Notes: generated by a model not told the origin, from the sequence alone. DNA of 64,000 nt from Mesodorylaimus sp. YZB2_4 (GCA_030248295.1 JASANH010000485.1:1-64000); one strand, 5' to 3'. Counted from the first letter of the stretch, positions 22,266-34,857 are shown. Numbers and translations are program-made.

Positions 22266-23000
22266 CTCCCAACTTTTCCCTTTTGGATGCCATTCCGATT
22301 GGGAATAAAAGTCCAAGGATAGGCCAAGGATTTCACTGCTGAACCGAAATTCCATTGCGGAGAACGGACTACCGAAGAGAAGATAAGACAAAAGGTTTCG
22401 AGGCTTGAGCGCGCACTACCGGTGAAGATAATGGGTGTTTTCGTTATTCAAGGCTTCAAACTTTGCTGCGGTCGACCATCGGCCGCCTACCCCTCTCTCT
22501 CCCCCAACAGCAGCTGGCCACTTTCTCCTAACCCCCTCCTCGTAGACTGCGGCCGACCTTTATGGACGGCCCATACCAACTGATACTCTATCACGCACAG
22601 CCGAGATCACTGAAAACTGATAAGCAATCGCAGCTGCTACCATCATCGCTGATCTCTGATGACCCCTTATTATTGATACCGTTATCACTAACTGTAATTA
22701 CTGGATACTGATTACTTTTCCAATCACTCAGTCACTACTTATTCATCTTCCCCAATTACTGAATGGACCGAGTTTCACTTACCACCAGTTAATTCCAGAT
22801 CAAGCAATCTTATCACTATATCAAATCATAGAGTGCTGGGCATATGATAAGGAAGAATCTATGGTTTAAAAGCGTGGGCTGAAACCTCACGCTGGCACGG
22901 CTGACCACCAAAATACTACACTGGTTTTGCCAAGTAGCGGCCAAATCATCCTGTTCTGCCATCGATGTAGCGACTGGGCACAAGGAGTATCGCTATCAGT
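22266..23000. other. Intergenic, nothing recognised
   Basis: Many short CTGATAA/CACTGATA words occur between about 21200 and 22850, giving a weakly repetitive texture, but no unit length could be defined and no gene was recognised. Confidence 0.3.
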
Positions 23001-23037
23001 CGTTCCAGGCACTGCCATCCAGGCAGTGCCTGGAACG
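23001..23037. repeat. Perfect 16-bp inverted repeat with 5-nt loop
   Basis: CGTTCCAGGCACTGCC and GGCAGTGCCTGGAACG flank ATCCA. It lies 246 bp beyond the ARMT1 stop codon, on the downstream side of that gene. It is too short for a typical microRNA precursor. Confidence 0.7.
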
Positions 23038-23282
23038 TATCATCTTTCACATGCTCTTTTGGACAGCGCTAGTTCACTATTGGGTGAAATGCGAGACAGC
23101 AGTCAAACGGAGACCAAGTCAACTCAAGTCTGCTACAGCGATAGTTAGTAACTGGCATCCATCAAAAAAGATACCCCTGGCACACAAAAATCTCGCGCTT
23201 AGTAATGGTTAGCACTGTCCGAAATCATAGGTCTTGACCAGAAATTAGCTTATCGCTAATTACCAACTGCCTGCCGGGGTGC

Positions 23283-26200
23283 TTAGCTAACACAATACTG
23301 AATCACTGCATAATCACCTGACACCATCCACTTGTCATCATTCTCTTTCAACTTCTCCACTTCGCCTTCTTTCATTCCTGTCACCACATCGGCTTTGAGC
23401 GTCCTCAACACAACGAATGGTGTTTTTGGACGAAATTCCCGCACAGCAATATCAAATGGCGTTGTAGGCGGCCAATTCAAATCTCCCACCAATTTTCGAT
23501 AATTCAAATCGCCTTTGAAAATTACCAATAAACTTTGATCATTGAAATGTTTCCATAAATCTGGTGCCATTTCAGGCATTTGATTAAATGCATATGGCAA
23601 AGTCCAGAACATGTGCGATTTGACGAGGAATGTATTGTCGTCCAGACGATTCTGCCATTTCTCACCCAAAGCACGTAAATGGGCCACCCCATTGCCCAGG
23701 AGCATTTCCAACGTCCAATAAAAATCACTGCATGTCGTATCACTGACGAACCATGGAAAATTTTTTACGTGGTACACAACTTGTTGACAGATATTGAGGG
23801 AAAGTAGAAGTTCGCCTAAGCATAGATCGCTAAATAATTCCATACCAGCATTGTCCAAAACAAAATCGATACGTTTTTTCAGGGGCTCACTCGGCTTTCT
23901 ACAGCAAAAACATGATCTAGTTATATCACACGGCTGCAGTATTTATCCAAAGTTCTTACTCTTCAAATAACCTTTCCAAAACCAGTGGTAAACTATTGAC
24001 AACGATCTTGTCCCGATAAGTATCGACTTGCTGCAAGGGCGATGTAGTGTGCTTCAGCTGCTCCCCAACTGATATCGACAGGTCGAACTTGTTGCCCCAT
24101 AAGGATATCTGGCAGTAAATGTAAAAACGGTATGAGCTGCGCTGGAATGTCAAAGGTACGGGTCACATGATCGATTTGGGATTTGTTGGTTGTGCTGCCA
24201 CTAGGAAAATATTTGCATGAATTCACGAAAGGCGGGAACCATGTCGAAGGAGAACAAACCAGCTCACTGCAGGTAGACACACGATCGGACCACTGTGCAA
24301 CCTCGTGCTCTGGCAAGCTAACCAGTCATCGATCTCTCCTAGCTGGAGCGTCAACCCAATGCCCTTTGGGGTGCTGTTTCAACCTCAGGTACATTCCCGG
24401 ACTCGCCTTGCTCCAGTCGGAGTTTGTCACATTCTTATTGTCAGTGTGCATAATCATACGAGGACTTCTGACAGCGAATTAAAAAATACAAGGACTTTCA
24501 TCTCTTGTCCATACTTATGCCTGTATTGTTTACATAGTCTTAAATCCTGCAGTATTTTAGACCCCTGTACCCGCGTACCCACGCAGCAGCGTTCGATTCC
24601 GATCCCAGTCGTGATTGCCCTCCCGAACCCGATCCTTCTAAAAAGTGGTTGATATTCGGGGCTGAATCATGCGGAGATAAAATGTTTTTATTTGTAACAG
24701 GGAACAGGACGGGCGTACGGGAAACAAGCTGTAGGAGCTAGAATGGCATGATCGAATAAAGCTGCATCCACAAGCTGCTTTTTCTGAAATACAATCTGCG
24801 CGCCGTTGAATACTGTGTAACAAACTGCATTTGCCATTGCCTGTCCAGTCACTGCTGTAGTGCAGATGGTGGACCACCAGCGAAAGCTGACGACATTCTC
24901 ACTGACACTGAGTTCTTTTTGAGTCGAAGCCCGTTTTTGTTTCTAGCCTGTTAGCAGTCAAACCTTCTAAGCAGGCTGTGCGGGGACCGGCACACACAGC
25001 AGCGCCCCTCTGCGATTCCGTCGAGATACCTGCTGGGGGTTATTGGAGAGGGAAGAACTGGAGGAGCAACTTGCGGGGTTTCTGATGAATGGGTACTCCC
25101 CCACCCCGGGGTCTTACTCTACCTGCAACAGTCGCTCGATTGTATCGCATTTAGTTTCCTCGGAGACCTTATGGCAATCGCCCAACAACGAGTTAACATG
25201 TTCGGCCAATACGGTCATAGGTTCCAAAGCACCAACAAATGCTTGTTCTTTTTGAAACATAAATGGATCCCAGTCGTGTAAGAATCGACTACAAGGTGCA
25301 AAATGCGAGATCATATCACTGGGTTTAGTTAGCGAGAGGATGCTCACCTGCATTCGAATGTTTCTTGAATTTTTCGATAAAAATAGCACTCGACATCTAG
25401 CCAAGATGATTTGAACCAGGAGGGTGTTTGACCAGCCTGTCACACATCAATGACAGAAATATAAATATCAGGCGATAACACTGCGTTGATAGGTGTGATC
25501 ACTAGAAAAATGTAGCAGCGCCGCATACACTGTGTGTCAGGTGCCAGGGAGAGATCACACGACCCACAGCTGATTTGATTGTGGTTTTTATTAACGATCT
25601 GATCGTGAGCGAGGCCTACGGGCAGTCGAGACTATTACAGGACATGCATGATTCTACTGCGCCCTGAATGCAGTACTAATCATTACCAGATCATTCCTGG
25701 CACGATTACATGGCTTCTATTAGCTCGCAAGAACAATATCATCGGCGACAATGGGTGAGTCAGACAGAGACCAGTCTGGGGGAATAAACAGTACCAGCAC
25801 TAGGCGATGGGAATTTTTCAGGAGGCTCTGGGAGACGCTCGCCAAAGGGGTCAGTCATCCATCATGAAGTTCGGCTTCTCCTACGTTCAAAACGGACACA
25901 GGTCACTGCGGGGATGTTGTGGCTAAGATCCCCAACTACAATATTATGCCACTGGATTCGCATGAATTCATTGGTTACTCACGGCCTTTTCCAGCTTCTC
26001 CAAATGCGCGTTCCAAATTGCAGCATCCGGCTTTTGACTAGTGATGGGTGTGAGGGGCTTGTCCGTGGTCAATCGATAGCGAAGTTCAGACAGGTGATGG
26101 ATGATGGATTTCAAATCTTCGCTGCCTTCCTGCGATGGAAATAAGATGGGACTGGTGGTGAATCCAATTGTGGCTGAGGTGTACTTGCGATTAGTGGTGT

Positions 26201-26703
26201 ACATATGTACTTGGTGGGCTTTGATCACCATACAGGGGTTATAGCACTGGGTTTAACCCGCCACACACCCCACCTTCCATCCCTAAACCATTTGACCGCC
26301 CACCACCAGCAGACATCTGGGACCTCTCAGTATGTTTGTTTTCTTACCTGCGCCCCTAAAGATTTTTGCGCTTCCATAAAGTGCCAAAACTTTTCTTTGG
26401 TCCCCTCTTCTACATAGACAAGTTCCAGCATCTCAACTAGCTTGCGTGTAATGCTGTATACTGTATTAACACCAATTGGCCACTCTTCTTACCTCGCCAT
26501 GCGAAGCCAATATATCATGTTTATGACGATAAGTCGTATCAATCGTCTTGGTCAGAATGACTGGTAAACGATCCTTGACCGTTTTATAAGCGAACGAGCT
26601 GAAATTACAGCTACAAATTTACCTAGGATTTCAAAAACTTTGGACTGCTTGCTTACTTTTTGAAAACGGCTGACAATGCTGGAGGAGACGCTGTAGTGCC
26701 CAT
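23283..26703 (-). CDS. ARMT1: Damage-control phosphatase ARMT1 (DUF89 family), complete, 8 exons
   Basis: ARMT1 is a metal-dependent phosphatase of the DUF89 family acting on damaged phosphometabolites such as fructose-1-phosphate (the human protein was also described as a carboxyl methyltransferase). The exons on the minus strand are 26703-26657, 26598-26493, 26440-26348, 26129-25983, 25436-25348, 25288-25123, 24108-23960 and 23898-23283, all with GT-AG ends, giving 470 residues in one frame. Landmarks: SFAYKTVKDRLPVILTK (from residue 17), LTTDKPLTPI, WFKSSWLDVECYFYRKI, LLQISLWGNKFDLS (exon 6/7 junction), the metal/active-site LDN at about 280-282, FVSDTT, and FKGDLNYRKL at about 393-402. 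Exon 3 adds 31 residues not expected from the human protein. The start gives MGTTASPP and is the only in-frame ATG before SFAY. Confidence 0.96.
24970..25045 (-). mobile_element. SINE body fragment in ARMT1 intron 6
   Basis: 'GGACCGGCACACACAGCAGCG' followed by CCCCTCTG matches the start of the body in the copies at 47112 (GGACCAGCACACACAGCAGCG) and 60368. Only this end of the body is preserved. Confidence 0.55.
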
Positions 26704-26948
26704 TGTAGTCAGGAAAACAAAACAGTGTAAAGTGGAATTCCTAAATTCCTACCTCGCACTTTGACGTGGACAGGCCATATCAAAGAACAGATAACGATGA
26801 GACGACGGATCTAGGTGGAAGTTGGCTATCGCCCAAGTCGCGGTCAATGCAGACAACACCTACAATGGCCACTACTCATTACCCGTTCAATTATCACTTG
26901 AAAGTGCTCGAGAAAGGACACAAGTAGATTATTTAAGGCGCAATTATA
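26704..26948. promoter_or_regulatory. Presumed ARMT1 5' region
   Basis: About 245 bp lie between the ARMT1 start codon and the MITE at 26949. Transcription of ARMT1 (minus strand) presumably begins here. No TATA box or defined element was recognised. Confidence 0.3.
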
Positions 26949-27053
26949 GTCGACAAAATTTCTACTCCTACCCCTAGGGCCGGTGTAATAGCATACGCTT
27001 AAGTATATGGCCATTACACCTACCCTAGGGGTAGGAGTAGAAATTTTGTCGGC
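26949..27053. mobile_element. 105-bp palindromic MITE flanked by TATA
   Basis: GTCGACAAAATTTCTACTCC at 26949 is matched by the inverse ending GTCGGC at 27053; inner arms continue through TACCCCTAGGG/CCCTAGGGGTA and GGTGTAAT/ATTACACC. The flanks read ...ATTATA| and |TATAAAT, consistent with a TATA target duplication. The arms are nearly perfect, suggesting recent activity. Confidence 0.75.
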
Positions 27054-27175
27054 TATAAATCCGCCTTTACAGATGTGCTCAGCCACGAAATTTGCATCAG
27101 GTGAGAAATACGTGGAAAAAGTATGCGCGTAATTTAAAAACCTGCTGTTTTGATACAAAAAATCTTTATTCAAAT

Positions 27176-27910
27176 CCATGGCCAGAGTCGACCGTACCGA
27201 CTTTTTTGACCGTACCCGTACCTGGGGCCTGGTAGGCCGTACCGTACCGGCCTCGCCGCACCATATTGCACCGTACCGTTCTAATAAAAAACTCCATCTT
27301 GGCAGCTCCATCTTGAAGCATGGATAAGAGCCTAAAATCCTTGACTTTGACCCACTCCTTTGATATCGCAGATTACCAGAAATCCCTTGGCTCTACCATG
27401 CAACTGTACCTATAGGCTCAAAGATCCTTCCAGGGTCCTTCAACTCATGACCTACATCTCCAATGATATGAGACCGTGGTATAAATCTGTGCCGCGACCA
27501 TGCTCATACTGTAGTAGATCCAGAAGCCTTCTGTTTTGATGTCTTCCGCAAAGATTCCGACAAAATTTTTGAACTAAGATTAATGAAAGAACATTTCAGA
27601 AAACATCTGTTTAAATTTGATCAACATTGGGCTTCCTAACCAGAGCTTCGAAAAATTGAAGGCAAGGAATTTAGTCTTTTATGTACGAAACCATAGCATG
27701 GCAGGCACCTCAAATTCAGCAACAGCGACTATATGAATGACCACATTTCTGTTCAAGAAAGCTGCATTTTTAGCAGCACTTGGTAGAATTACGCACAAAA
27801 TATTATAAAACTTGGTACAGCCGTACCGGCCTATTTTCATTGCCGCACCCGTACCGTACTGAGCCACCCCCGGTACGGCGGTGCGGTGGTACGGTCGATC
27901 CTGGCCATGG
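27176..27910. mobile_element. 735-bp TIR element rich in GGTACCGTACC words
   Basis: The left end CCATGGCCAGAGTCGACCGTACC (27176-27198) is the inverse of the right end at 27888-27910, apart from small differences. Inside both ends are CCGTACCG/CGGTACGG clusters that also pair. The middle (27310-27640) holds a remnant frame ending near HLFKFDQHWAS* that I do not recognise. No transposase is seen. The left TIR begins 123 bp after the MITE. Confidence 0.6.
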
Positions 27911-27948
27911 GGCGCGGTAGCGTCCCCCATGTTGTACATGTGCCTAAC

Positions 27949-28654
27949 CAACAACGATATCTCAACAGCCTGATGTCACGGCAATGAAATTTCGTTTCTT
28001 GGGTAATGTTTCACCACAGCTTTAGCAATGCTAAAAGCAATGTTTCTCGCTAAAAGCAACGTATCTGTGTTTCACCAAAAATCACACAGATATTATCCAT
28101 TGCTGGAAAAGCATTGCTAATCGCTTTTTGGTGAAACAGTCCCTTGGTGTAACTTTACACTAGCTTAAGTTCCACCGAAGGAATTTCCAAAATCTTTTCC
28201 GTTCAGGCTCCACTCATACTAGAGGTGCGAGGGCGAAAATCCCAACCAGGCTTCCCAGGAAAAATTCTGCAGGATATGACTTGGTCGCTTGTAGAGGATA
28301 AAGGGACAGAAGATTCATGGAAACTCTCTTTTTAACTCAACATGTACACTGACACTGTATTCTGAAAACTGACACCGTATCCTGCGTAGGTTTTATAATG
28401 GCGGGAAGTTCAAAATGTGGGACTCAGCACTCCCTGAGCATTTTGAAAACTGTCTCTACACAAGAATGACAATGACAATTATGTATACTTAAAGAATAAA
28501 AAACCCGGTCGCCCTCGCACCCCTAGTATGAGTAGAGCCGGAACGGAAAAAGATTTTGGAAATTCCTCTGGCAGAACTTAATCTAGTGTGAAGTTTTCAC
28601 CAAGAAACGAAATTCAATTGCCATATGACATCAGGCTGTTGAGATATCGTTGTA
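27949..28654. mobile_element. Foldback element with about 150-bp inverted arms, left arm split by a MITE
   Basis: The left arm (27951-28009 plus 28144-28236) and the right arm (28508-28654) are inverse copies sharing ACAACGATATCTCAACAGCC, ATTTCGTTTCTTGG, GGAATTTCCAAAATCTTT and GGTGCGAGGGCG. The 270-bp loop has no ORF. The left arm is interrupted at CTTGG by the element described separately; the right arm shows the uninterrupted site. Confidence 0.8.
28009..28146. mobile_element. MITE nested in the foldback's left arm, probable 3-bp TTG target duplication
   Basis: The ends are GGTAATGTTTCACCA and its diverged inverse TGGTGAAACAGTCCC, with inner arms built on AGCAATGCT/AGCATTGCT. The flanks are ...TTTCTTG| and |TTGGTG, against an empty site TTTCTTGGTG in the intact right arm, so TTG appears duplicated. 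A 3-bp duplication and GTTTCACCA ends fit a PIF/Harbinger-type MITE. Confidence 0.75.
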
Positions 28655-31600
28655 GCCTGGACCAGCCAGCTCCAAAGGCGCTTAACCCACGTGTACGACT
28701 GTACCTTTCCCAGTTTCATTTCATGAATTTTTTGCGAATCTTGCAATACAGCTAGGGCGATTGTATCTTCATATACAATTGACCAAAAAAGTGTTGCTGT
28801 CTAACATTTCAAAACTTTCAGGGCCTCCAGTACATTTAGCTACTGTAAATCTAGCTTTGTGGCCTCCGCTGACCAGAAGTATATACTGTAAATACTCGAA
28901 GGCACTCAGTGAACTATCCCGCAAAGCATAATGGTTTAGGAAGGTTTAGGAGGTGATAGATTTATAAGTCGCGGAGTCTATTTTGTCCTTAAGACTTACT
29001 TTTACTGTGAATACTGCATGATGTCCCATGTCATGTCTTCTCGTTAGTGCAAGATTCCGTAGCACAAAAGATCATACTGCATCTGGAGTAAGGGAGTATC
29101 CTACACCTTCAATTGTGTTCAAATGTTAATCAGTATAATTCCTATATTTACTCTAATTAGGAGACAGTAGGGCGCTGGTCGCGTGTTTGCATCCTAATAA
29201 TCGCTTGTTTGACAGCACAGCCGGCGGCCATCATTTTCCAGGTGAACGAATATAAACCATCATTTCCCACATCCGCCTTCTTTCCTTGTGCGCATGCACT
29301 AACCCGCTACTGGTCTTTTTCCTCGTCTCTACTCGAGACAACCCTTGTGTTTGCATCCCGTTCGCCTTTTTGACGATGGCGAGGTGCCTATTGTGAACGG
29401 ACGAGGCCAGGCATACACTTGCCGAGATTACTGGACCGTAATCGGCTTTTTTGTCGTGTCTATTACCGCATTATGCGTTGCCTCGTTGGATGACAAATGT
29501 TGGCCGAGGCTATGGACAATGGGACAATGAACTACCACCTCGCTGTCGTGCTTTATTGCCATAAACCGCTGGTGGTGGGCTCAGCGGTATGCAGTAGCTA
29601 GACTGAACGACTTCTGTTTTCTGCTCGTTGGTGGTCAAAGTGGTTGGCTTTGTGACCACGAAGCCTTCTCGCGTTTCCAGCGATAGTAACCCTCGAATCT
29701 TTGATCTTCGCGAGACTCCGATGCGCGCATTCATACTTGCCATCTGGCCACTAATGCACATGACCATTGGCTACCTTGTCCATCTAGCACACGTCTTATT
29801 TCTCAATCCATGTAATCTTTAGTGTAAATAAGATTTTCTTGTGCCTCGGCTGCACGCCTATAAGCAAGGATTACAGTTTCGATGCTCTAATCTGTGCCTG
29901 GGGAGACAACATGGGCCTCCTCGCCGTAGTGACCAGCGGCTATTAGTAGTGACTGAAATGCTAGACGTTGGGGCGCGCGGTGGCATAGGAGCTAGCTCTG
30001 CTCCCACCTATGCGATTTCCTCAGTGACCTTTTCTATGGACCCGTCCTCTGGTTGGTCAAGTATGGCTAATGTAATATGATGACTCATACTAGCTATTGT
30101 CACCTCCAGAGTATGTTTTTTTTAAGTTCGCGTGTTATTGGCTACCACCTACCAGCCTCGGCTCATAATCAATACCTGTTGGCGGACGCACCATTTCTCT
30201 CCATTCTTATTAATGCATAAGCATAATGCACTCAATGACTGCATTAGGCTGTAGGTGGTTTATTTACTGGTTGCTGTATGTTTTTGGTGTTCACCATCGG
30301 GCAGGCTGTTGAAAAATCAAAATAGTCGGGCAGTAATTCCCGATTTCAGCTTGGTGTAAGGGGGCTCGTGTAGTTTCTCCTTTTCGAAATTTCAAGGCTC
30401 TGGGGCTTCCTAGCTACAGAAAGACAGCAGGATCAGTGAGATAATGGGATTGGATATTTCTAATTCTTCTCTTCTTCTAGAAGCTTTCACAAGATTTCGC
30501 AATCTCATGAACCAGCCTAAAAAGGAAAATCCATTTCCTTTTCCTTTTTTGTATCAAAAAAGACCATCGGTTTCCTTTTACGCGCTATTCCCTTCCCCCT
30601 GGCCCGACCGTTCTACGCACGGAACTAATCAACATTTCAATCGACAACGGGTCCTTTGTCTCTGTCAGCTTAGTCCATTTAGTCGTTCTCATACATTCGG
30701 GCCACTGGTGACTGAGCCCTCATTAGGTTTTCCGCCGCATCCTCTCGTCCTCGCTCGACATCGGTGAGATCGTAAATTATGGGCTCAGGCACATCAGCTG
30801 GTGTAACCAGTTCATAAATCATTCGTTCACCAGCCTCCAATGGCCGAGTTGGTAGGAGTTGTCAGCATGGGGAAAGAAAGACCCTCTTCTATTTCTATTA
30901 TGCACCCACGGTTTAGGCTGGCAAACGTTTTTCATTACTTGGGTTGAAGTGTACTTTTTTAGGTGTCTAGCCGAGATGTGAAGGTGCCTGGCAAAGAGGA
31001 CAAATTGAGAATGAAAGGGAGAGGATTCGGAAGAGTGATGATGGTAAGTGTGGAGTGCCGCACTCCGCACTTACCACCACCCATCGCCTACCCTACCGCG
31101 CCATGCTCCCAATCCGAGTCGGTGAGAACCTACTTCGGCGTTACAGAGGGTTTTTGAACCTCGACTAGGGTTTCGGGATGAAAAGGACTGCTCGCCGAGG
31201 TGGATCTAATTCATTCTCGTGTTTTGGCTCTGGCATATGGTTGTTTACTGGGGAACATATTTTCACATCTATCACTTTTTTCATTTTGTATTGGCTTCAT
31301 TTTTCACATCCCATGTCAGCATCCCCAACGAACATCTGTTGTTTCTCTTCGCAAAACATCACCTTGCGAAAATTCTCCTGTTCTCTAGTCGCAATACAAC
31401 TTTTTATTAATTCCTCCTCAAGAATTTGACATCTTTCAAATGGTTTTATTTCTGAAACCATTCTCAAGCTGGGAGAAGCTCCGTCGGGCTCTCCTTTTAC
31501 CAGTGTCACGCGAAACTAATCACCTTGTCGCTCTCACGATCAGACAGCGCGTCGATGGAATGCGTCCATCGGCAAATATCATCAGTATGGAGACAGCCGC

Positions 31601-32873
31601 ACTCGAAAACAACTCCTCTTAACAGCGAGCCCACCGAGGGCTCTTAGTTCCAGGGATCTTCTGTTGGCTGCTGCCATGGAGTTATTGATACAATCTGGTC
31701 AATTTGTAAGTTTGACCGGCTGCGTGTTTTTACCGACCTGGGGGGGGGCAGATAGTTCTGTAGGAATATTTATGAGCTACTGCCAAATTGCCGATGAGCA
31801 GGGCACAACCGGGACAGACGGCATTTTATAATGTTTATCCTACACCAGCTAGCTGGAGTGTTTTTCAGCCCACCAAGTTTTTTGTATTACTCAAGTATCC
31901 AATTTCTCGTTTTTCAACAAAAAAATTTCACTTTGTTTTCTCAGCTGTCGACCAATCCTTGTCTGGTTTCTCAATTTTCCTTTTTATAACCTAAGCATAC
32001 CCCGTCTAGCTAGACCCCAATCAATGGCTGTCCCCTGATGGGCTGGTCCCTTATTCGAAAAGTATCTTATTCACAGTTAGCTTTTTTGCTCGCACGATTA
32101 GGTTGCGGGCGAAAAGCGTGACTAGGAATTAGACCAAGCACGAACGAGTGCCTTTCGTGTTCACGTTCCAGAAAGTGGTTTTTCAATTTGCAGGCCCAGC
32201 AGCAGCGAGCTTGCCAGCGAGGACAGTGGCTCTTCGCGGGCCCTTTAGGGACATTGTATAATCTCGTGTCGTTACGTGCGCACCACACGTGCCCGCCTTC
32301 ATTTATTTGTCGGACCAAATACGGACAAGCATCTCCTCGCATGCTAGTCGCTTTTCGGGCTTGTCATCAGCTGAGGGGTATGTTCAAAGCAAGGTGACAA
32401 TTTGAGCTGATTCGCTTAATCGACTCGAGATCTCGCTTTACTCGAGCTAGCTGCTTAGCCCTAGTTAGCCTCGGCATACGCGCACACTGAAATTATCCGC
32501 TCGTGTTTACGGCTCGAAAAATTGGTCGTGATTGCGCGCTACAGGAAATGAAATTCGAGCTGATCACAATTGCAGAGTGGCTGTTTCATGTTTGTGGAGA
32601 CCGCGGTTTGATTCGTGTAGCTTAGGAAGTATACGCGGGGAGGACTGGTGAGTTGAATACGGCTAGAGTACCTACATCACGATATAAATTTTTCTTAGTA
32701 CGTGGCTGTTTTTGAGGGGAAAATATTGCATCTAGAGGGTTCAAGCCTCTCACGCTCCAGTGAGTCTTCGAGTTGCTCAAGATCGCTATGACTTATGTTT
32801 CGATCTGTTTTGCAGACTTTTTCAGCCAACTGCTTCTTTTAGGTTCCAAACCTCGCATACGCCTCTACAAACC
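28655..32873. other. 4.2 kb intergenic; one hairpin at 31043-31076
   Basis: There is no gene I can support. ORFs at 29345-29530, 29628-29822, 30444-30767 and 31297-31509 (minus) are open but unrecognised, and lack splice partners I could confirm. At 31043-31076 GGTAAGTGTGGAGTGC faces GCACTCCGCACTTACC with almost no loop, one G-T pair short of perfect. The last part (32800-32873) should contain the 5' UTR and acceptor sites of the membrane-protein gene. Confidence 0.35.
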
Positions 32874-34641
32874 ATGACTGCTTCTGATCTCAATTCTCCA
32901 ATCAACTTGGACCTCCCAACGCCTTCTGCTCTCCTAATGGACGACAACGCATCACACTCGCCTTGCGATTGCCTGCGTTCACCACCTGACTTTCACATGC
33001 CACCTCCCCCCTACTTACCGATGGCCGGTATTAGTGATCAGGAACTGACAAATATATTCGCCTCTGATCCTCTACTTCACTCGTGTCCATCGAATTCTTT
33101 CCAATCGATGCTCGGTGCTGGCGAGAGTTTGACAGTTCCAGCATGGTTAAATGACGCCAGTATCGGTGTGACAAAGTATCAAACAGATGGCGGTTTTCAC
33201 GATCGTAATACTTCGATGACTGTGTTTGGAATTGTGATGGGTGTCGCCGCAGTATTATTGATTTTCGCGGTTGTACTAGTCGTTTATTATTGCCAAAGGT
33301 AAGCTATTTGAAACGGTTCTTTCGTGTAACGTTCGATAAAACGTGAGTACCTAAAACTTTTTCCGGGGTCTTTTGTGTCGCTGTATGTGCATAAACCTTT
33401 CTTAAATAATTCTGCTGTTGGTAGCAGACCGCTTTACCTGCGTGTCATATAAATTTTGGCGGGAATTCAAGTTTGTTTCCCACCAGTTTGTCATTTTCCT
33501 GGTTTTATCATCACATATAACTGGGTTTTTGTGCCTAGATATTCAAACAGACACCATTCGCCAGTGTGCCAGAAAATGATTTTATTTTTAGGAAGAGGTC
33601 TCAATCATCAGCTCAGCTGTCATGTTTGCGTATATTGGGCAGACGATCAAGCAGCAAATTTGGAGGAGTTACCTTCAGAAATAGGCATTCTCAAGTGCCG
33701 ACATCGTCGTTGAAGCTGAACGCGGACTGTGAACTGTATGCCCCGAAGGATATTAGGAAAGACAAGGATGGGAACGATGATGTTGGCATCCCTGTTGGCG
33801 CAGATTGGACTTTCCGAAAGGCGAAGAAATCTGGTGATCTTAGTCACAAAGTAATTTGGGATAGAAACACTTAATTGCCAAGCAGCCCTTTTTCTTTCCT
33901 AACTTCATATACAGGATGGTTGGGCTTCTTGAGGGTAGGATAGAGAAAATCAGCGCGTACTATATCAGCAAAACCACTGACTCGAACCATTGACATTAGA
34001 TGAGTTTGAGCTCACAAATCTGCTTAGAATGTAAGGTGCAGAATCAATGACCAGAAAACTTGAACAGTAGGTTTTTTCATTTTTAGCCAAACCGCTGTGA
34101 ACATGAGCAATCAAAGGAAACTGCCATTTACGACGTGCCGCATGCTCTGCCCAAACCACCGATCATTACTGTCACCTTTCCGGACACTGTTCAGTCCTCG
34201 ACCTCCTTTATTGCCCCTCGACGACTGCAACCTCCCTTTGCTTCTTATGACAATCATAATCCGGTTTACGAAGAGATTTCTTTGCACAGCGACTGCGACC
34301 CATCAAAATTTGCTGATCTGCATATCTATTCAGAATGCAATGGTCTCGAGTCTGGGTCTGGTAGCGAAGATGGCTCCGCCAGGAATCACAACTATATTGC
34401 TTACTGCAACGCATGCGCTGGCAATGGACGAAAGCAGGATCAGTGCACGCATGTAGAAGGACATGGAAACATGACCATAAATGGGGAGGCCAATGGTAAG
34501 GAGAAAAAGATCGTGACGCCCAGAAAATTGGAGACGATGATATCACCAAAGCGATATAAAAAATATTATACCAACGGGTCCTTGGCAGTTTCGCTTGCTG
34601 AAGGATTCGAGATAAATACTCAGCATTCGGCGTTTGTTTAG
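32874..34641 (+). CDS. Single-pass transmembrane protein with cytoplasmic tyrosine motifs, 3 exons
   Basis: Exons are 32874-33298, 33592-33850 and 34087-34641 (GT-AG), joining into 412 residues. The start is the first ATG of the open exon; acceptor-like TTTTAG and TTTGCAG sites upstream suggest a 5' UTR intron or a further upstream exon. Residues 1-113 are Pro/Ser-rich with few cysteines (31, 33, 71) and no signal peptide. One strong membrane helix lies at about 115-139, followed by RKRSQ, so the positive-inside rule puts the C-terminus in the cytoplasm. The roughly 270-residue tail is Ser-rich and has IYDVP and NPVYEEI motifs, resembling SH2- and PTB-type (NPxY) docking or endocytosis sites, and ends with a basic KRYKKYY segment. 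I recognise no family; a receptor-like or adaptor role is inference. Confidence 0.75.
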
Positions 34642-34857
34642 GGCGTGATATGCCTGTGTTGTGTGCGCTAGCTTGAATCGATTAGAGCCATTGTATTTTG
34701 TGGAAAAAATATTACAAGCCAAATTTCTTATGATCGAAAGCTTATTGTAACCAACTCGACAAGTACCTGGTTTTGAGATGGTGAAGCAGGACTCGCTAAG
34801 CCACTTTGAAAATACCACGAGCTTAGTGAGGCAGACAGGTGCAGCATATTGCCCATT

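Noticed and set aside
24109..24186. Upstream continuation of the ARMT1 exon (FDIPAQLIPFLHLLPD frame)
   Set aside because: It is out of frame with the conserved ISLWGNK segment and is explained as intron ending in TTTTACATTTACTGCCAG.
24560..24620. tRNA gene around a GTTCGATTCC B-box-like word
   Set aside because: No A box at the right distance and no cloverleaf could be formed.
25259..25347. A 29-nt intron in ARMT1 ending at AAACCCAG
   Set aside because: The same reading frame results from an acceptor 30 nt further on (ACCTTGTAG), giving a normal 59-nt intron and a length matching the family better.
27310..27640. LINE ORF end (…HLFKFDQHWAS*)
   Set aside because: It superficially resembles a LINE ORF2 terminus but lacks the expected motifs and contains several stops upstream; left unassigned within the TIR element.
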